A stretch of DNA of 64,000 bases from Monosporascus cannonballus (lineage: Eukaryota > Ascomycota > Sordariomycetes > Xylariales), in NCBI GenBank assembly GCA_004154925.1, contig QJNS01000009.1, positions 558,001 to 622,000 of the forward strand. The letters run 5' to 3'. The position numbers were made by a program, and so were the translations under genes. Every line of letters starts with the position of its first letter. Position 1 is the stretch's first letter. This document shows, piece by piece, positions 60,771 through 64,000 of the stretch. The notes under the pieces were generated by a model. The model saw only the letters and a list, made by a program, of their open reading frames with translations, was not told where the DNA came from and searched no databases.

Positions 60771-62417
60771 ATGGTTAAGAGAATCAGGGGGCTATCATCA
60801 GTGACCTCGGAGTCTTCTCCACCACGGTCAACCGCGCCTCCGGCTGCCGACCCATTGAGCTTGACTTTCTACCGGCAATCAGCGAGGCGCTTTATCTTCA
60901 GCAACAATGTGCCTCTCGCCAGCCTAGTTCCGGGAGAGGTCGTCGATCTGGATCTTATGCACCCAATAGTTGGTGATGCGTCTACACCATGTATTTATGC
61001 TCTCCAGAGCGGCGCCTTGGATATCAGCTCGAGCTCAACATCCACTGTTTCCCAGTCGGCCCGCTATGTTGGCGGAGTGAACCCATATGCGGTGTATGAA
61101 GTCGATGTTCAGAGGATCGACTCGCACTCCCAAGGCGCCGGTCAGAGCCTCGAGGTTGTCCTGGAATTTAGTACTGCTAATAAGCAGACGCGCTTACAGA
61201 TTGCCGCCATCTATCCGAGTGCCGGGGCTGCGTTCGAGGTGCGGATCCTGAAGAATGGCCTGGTGGCTCGCAGGTCGCCGCTCTTCAGTGGTGCCGCCCC
61301 TGAAGCCCCCTATAAGCTCCACGTGCAACTGACGGGAGTTAGCCTGAACGCCTCCTACACTAAGAACGGGCAGACGGTCTATCTGGGCCGCGTCCACCCG
61401 GACAACGATTTCCGGGAGCAGCTAGACCTGCGACAGCGCAAGACGGCGCTGGGCTCGACCTTCAACATTCTCACCATCCTGCCGCCCCGCTCGCGGGTCG
61501 TCCTGGGTCGCGTCTCTTCGTACCTAACGGCCGGCCTCGGACAGGCGGATATTAGGAACATCACGTACCGTGATGGCGCGCCCTATATCGAAGACAGCCG
61601 TCTCTGGTTCACCTTCACCGCCCGCGGCATCGGTACCGGTGACTGCTCGCAGGGGGTCATGAGCCTGGACCCAAGCACCTCGGATTTCCGCTTCGAGGGC
61701 ACCATCGTCTTCGACCACGGCGATGGTCTCCTGCGAAACGACTACGCGTCGCATCTCTTCTACGACGAGGTGGCGCGCGTGTGGCGGGCCTGGGTGTGCG
61801 ACTTTGGCGGTTCTGCGAACCTTGAAGGGCGCGGTCCCACGGGCCTAATCGTCGCGGAGTCCCCGCGCGATCCGCGGCGCGGATTTACCGTCATGCGGGC
61901 GTCCGTCCTGTCAAATATCACCGGTGGCCGCCACGAGGACCCCTGCGGCTTCTACGACGCCGACGTAGGAAAGTGGCGCCTGATCACGACAGCCATGCAG
62001 AACAGTTTCAGGGCCACGTTGTTCGAATCGGCCAACTGGAACGGCCCCTTCGCGCGGGTGGGCGACCCCGTCACGCACAACAGCACGGGCACGCTGATCC
62101 AAAAGATCGGGAACAGCCGCTACGTCCTCGCGGGCAGCGACGAGGGCGCCATCTTCGTCTACTCGTACCCGGGGCTCCTGGAGCTGGGGAAGCTGAAGAT
62201 GGACCTGCCGCCGTTCACGCCGGGACGCAACTCCCGCGTCTGGCCCAACATCTTCCCGCTGCCCGCCGGGTACCCCGCCCGCTACATGGCCTTCATGATG
62301 GACCGCGCCAACTTCCCCGGCGTCACGGGCGATACCTGGAGCTACGGTGCCTTGTACATCTACTGGGCCTTCACCGACGACATCTCGTCTACCGACTACG
62401 AGTTCGCCCCCAGGTGA
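60771..62417 (+). CDS. GH43-clan-like five-bladed beta-propeller protein
   Basis: Single exon, 548 residues from ATG 60771 (GTCGAG ATGG context). An in-frame ATG at 60690 would add 27 residues that look like translated leader. Residues about 40-260 resemble a beta-sandwich (LamG/GH32 C-terminal type), with alternating strands such as SLEVVLEFS and FEVRILKNG. Residues about 270-548 read as a five-bladed propeller of the GH43/GH62/GH32 clan: DSRLWFTFTARG, DYASHLFYDEVARVWRAWVC, HEDPCGFYDADVGKWRLIT, RYVLAGSDEGAIFVYSYPGL and YGALYIYWAFTDD. The expected chemistry would be hydrolysis of plant or fungal cell-wall glycans, but I cannot assign the three catalytic acids. No signal peptide is visible with either start (MVKRIRGLSS is basic and polar), which is odd for a secreted hydrolase. 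GC content is higher than in the neighbours. Confidence 0.68.
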   Translation: MVKRIRGLSSVTSESSPPRSTAPPAADPLSLTFYRQSARRFIFSNNVPLASLVPGEVVDLDLMHPIVGDASTPCIYALQSGALDISSSSTSTVSQSARYVGGVNPYAVYEVDVQRIDSHSQGAGQSLEVVLEFSTANKQTRLQIAAIYPSAGAAFEVRILKNGLVARRSPLFSGAAPEAPYKLHVQLTGVSLNASYTKNGQTVYLGRVHPDNDFREQLDLRQRKTALGSTFNILTILPPRSRVVLGRVSSYLTAGLGQADIRNITYRDGAPYIEDSRLWFTFTARGIGTGDCSQGVMSLDPSTSDFRFEGTIVFDHGDGLLRNDYASHLFYDEVARVWRAWVCDFGGSANLEGRGPTGLIVAESPRDPRRGFTVMRASVLSNITGGRHEDPCGFYDADVGKWRLITTAMQNSFRATLFESANWNGPFARVGDPVTHNSTGTLIQKIGNSRYVLAGSDEGAIFVYSYPGLLELGKLKMDLPPFTPGRNSRVWPNIFPLPAGYPARYMAFMMDRANFPGVTGDTWSYGALYIYWAFTDDISSTDYEFAPR

Positions 62418-63280
62418 GGTGAGTTTGATGTTGGCTTGGCTTGGATATTTCGCATCTGGATTTTCTACGCGCTGGGTCATACTGCACTTGGGTTATATTG
62501 CGATTCGCAATTGGATGATTTTATGGCACGGTTGTCCATCTTCACTACCCTCCTTGGTAACCATACGTTTGTTTTTACACTCTTTTGAAGGTCTGATGCT
62601 AGCGATTTTCAGCATGTCTGGGAGTAAGATGCCCCTTGATGCATCTTGTTTGTTGCGCTTGGCTCCACTCCCCGATTTATACCAGGTCAGGGAACAGTTA
62701 GCAGTAATTCAACTTGAAATACAGAAAAATCGAAAAATCGAGGTGCCGACCCTGCCGCGTGTCTAATGCAGCAGACCCTGACAGTACCGGTTCTTACCAT
62801 CTCATTGGGTGGTTACATTATAGTTGTCGTGGAATAGGGGTATCTGTGTTAGTCATCAAGCTCCACAGCACCCGGAAGAACCTTATCCCGGCGCTCCCAC
62901 AGTATATAGAGAGCTTCCTAGCTACCGCTCCTTGGAGCTCAATTCTAGTCAGACAATTATCACTTCCCACACTCCATGCAACCTTTTCTCGCGATCAGCC
63001 TAACTGTGACAATAGTTCAAGACCTGGACATCTATGAAACCCTGACATCACACACAGAAGCATATAACTGAAGAAAAGTGTATTAACAGGTTGCCCTGGA
63101 CCTCTAGAAGGTCCTAGCTAAAAGGTAAGAGTAACAAACCCTCCTTTTATACATATAAATGCAACTGTAGCTAAGAGGAAAAGATACCGGGGGTGCATAA
63201 AGTAGTCTCGTTTCAGGAGGTAATCAAACTAAGCTAAGGCTTGGCTGTTTGATCGACTTCAACTAGGTCTGATAAACCTC
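62418..63280. other. Intergenic, grading into AT-rich DNA
   Basis: 3' flank of the propeller gene, then mixed-composition DNA with RIP-like islands from about 63060. Frames below 140 codons show no domain or splice context. No gene is called. Confidence 0.5.
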
Positions 63281-64000
63281 CCAGCTATTAGGAAATAATA
63301 GCTAAAACTATCACAAATACCAAATAATTGCCTAAAAAGGAAATACCGTAATAATTAGCTTTAAAAAAATAAACATAAAAAAGGCGGATATCGCCGAAGC
63401 TTTAACATATTTAAAGTTACGACAAAAAAATTTCTAATAGAATTTGAACTTATGTTTTTAACTGTTAAAACCTTGACATTATACCGTTAAATTACAAAAG
63501 CTTTGTCAAAAAGTTTCCTTACTAATTTTACTTTTAAGGTGATTTAAAGATAACAATAGAAAAAATGGTAAAAAAAAAACGATAAAAAATCGAAAATAAT
63601 AGCCTTTTATTATTAGGCAACATCTAAGATAAATTAATATTTTTAGGCTTTTTTTAACCTTAAAGTAATATCTCGAAAATTTAATAGTTTAACGAGTTTT
63701 TAATGCTGTTAACATTTTAAGAATTTAATTAAATTATTTGCTATTATGGCGTTAATAAGCGTTTATTCGATTCTTATTTTCTTATTACGTAAATTTCGCG
63801 AAATTAATAATTATAAATATTGACGTATAATTTTTTAAATAATTAAACGTATTATTTATATATTAATTATTTTAATAATTAAATTTTCACTTAATTTTAA
63901 CCTAATGATGTTAAATAAGTTTAATATAAAACACTTCCCTTAACGGTTTATAAAAAGGCTTATAACATTATTTTCGTATTTAAAATAATAATTATATTTT
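63281..64000. other. AT-rich decayed repeat DNA at the window end
   Basis: Composition returns to the AT-rich, stop-filled type seen at the window start and runs off the end. Apart from the tRNA-like relic I can decode nothing. Confidence 0.7.
63430..63501 (-). pseudogene. tRNA-like relic, 72 nt
   Basis: On the minus strand the sequence starts GCTTTTGTAATTTAACGG and has an A-box-like TAATTTAACGG (consensus TRGYNNARNNGG with G10 changed to A) and a B-box-like AGTTCAAATTC (GGTTCGAATCC with transitions). The ends GCTTTTG and TAGAAAT pair across seven positions with one C-A mismatch and G-T wobbles, and a T-arm ATAAG/TCTAT also forms. The anticodon stem is eroded, so the isotype is not assignable (loop around TTTAACAG). 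It may be a dead tRNA gene or a tRNA-derived SINE head. Confidence 0.35.

Noticed and set aside
61911..62480. Minus-strand frame of about 190 codons opposite the propeller gene
   Set aside because: Antisense to the conserved propeller repeats; composition is Val/Arg/Gly-biased without motifs.

Overview
The window is nuclear DNA of a filamentous ascomycete (Pezizomycotina; Sordariomycete-like by feel, but I cannot place it further). Coding blocks have near-50% GC, introns of about 50-80 nt with gt..ag ends and CTAAC/CTAAT-like branch sites, and fungal families (COG3, Fmp25-like RCC1 protein, PNS1/CTL, MFS, T5orf172, a giant DUF3638/DUF3645 protein). They alternate with extremely AT-rich blocks full of stop codons. 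The AT-rich blocks at 1-11400, 20900-37020 and 63280-64000 are transposon graveyards. In the first, C-to-T and G-to-A decay of the RIP (repeat-induced point mutation) type still lets ancestral proteins be read.

Layout. 1-2150: decayed PIF/Harbinger-type DNA transposon (+). 2152-10682: composite Ty3/Gypsy element in minus orientation with three 190-nt LTRs and a matching ATTAT at both outer ends. 11400-20250: GC-normal island with COG3 (-), a divergently transcribed mitochondrial RCC1-repeat protein (+) and a T5orf172-domain gene (+). 20256-20820: Gypsy protease fragment (-). 20900-37020: 16 kb AT-rich block containing a pair of direct repeats 6 kb apart (probable LTRs) and a Tad-like LINE reverse transcriptase relic (+). 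37020-63200: second island with a low-complexity conserved-looking gene (-), a PNS1/choline-transporter-like gene (-), an MFS transporter (-), a TRI12-like MFS pseudogene (-), a roughly 10.8-kb 14-exon gene for a roughly 3,250-residue DUF3638/DUF3645 protein (+), and a GH43-clan-like beta-propeller protein (+). 63280-64000: AT-rich DNA with a 72-nt tRNA-like relic.

Most genes are ordinary housekeeping or transport functions: Golgi tethering (COG3), respiratory complex III assembly (Fmp25-like) and membrane transport (CTL, MFS). They form no evident pathway cluster. The most unusual coding object is the giant gene at 48557-59338. I rebuilt it exon by exon and every junction keeps frame. It needs one GC-AG intron, and its protein carries a Walker A, an ILDESD Walker-B-like box, an LDEAH box followed by RGTD, and a Q..MRLRQLG box. 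This pattern resembles SF2/SecA-type helicase motors and does not resemble the ubiquitin hydrolase name usually attached to the family. Domain and family names here come from recognition of sequence motifs; no database search was run.
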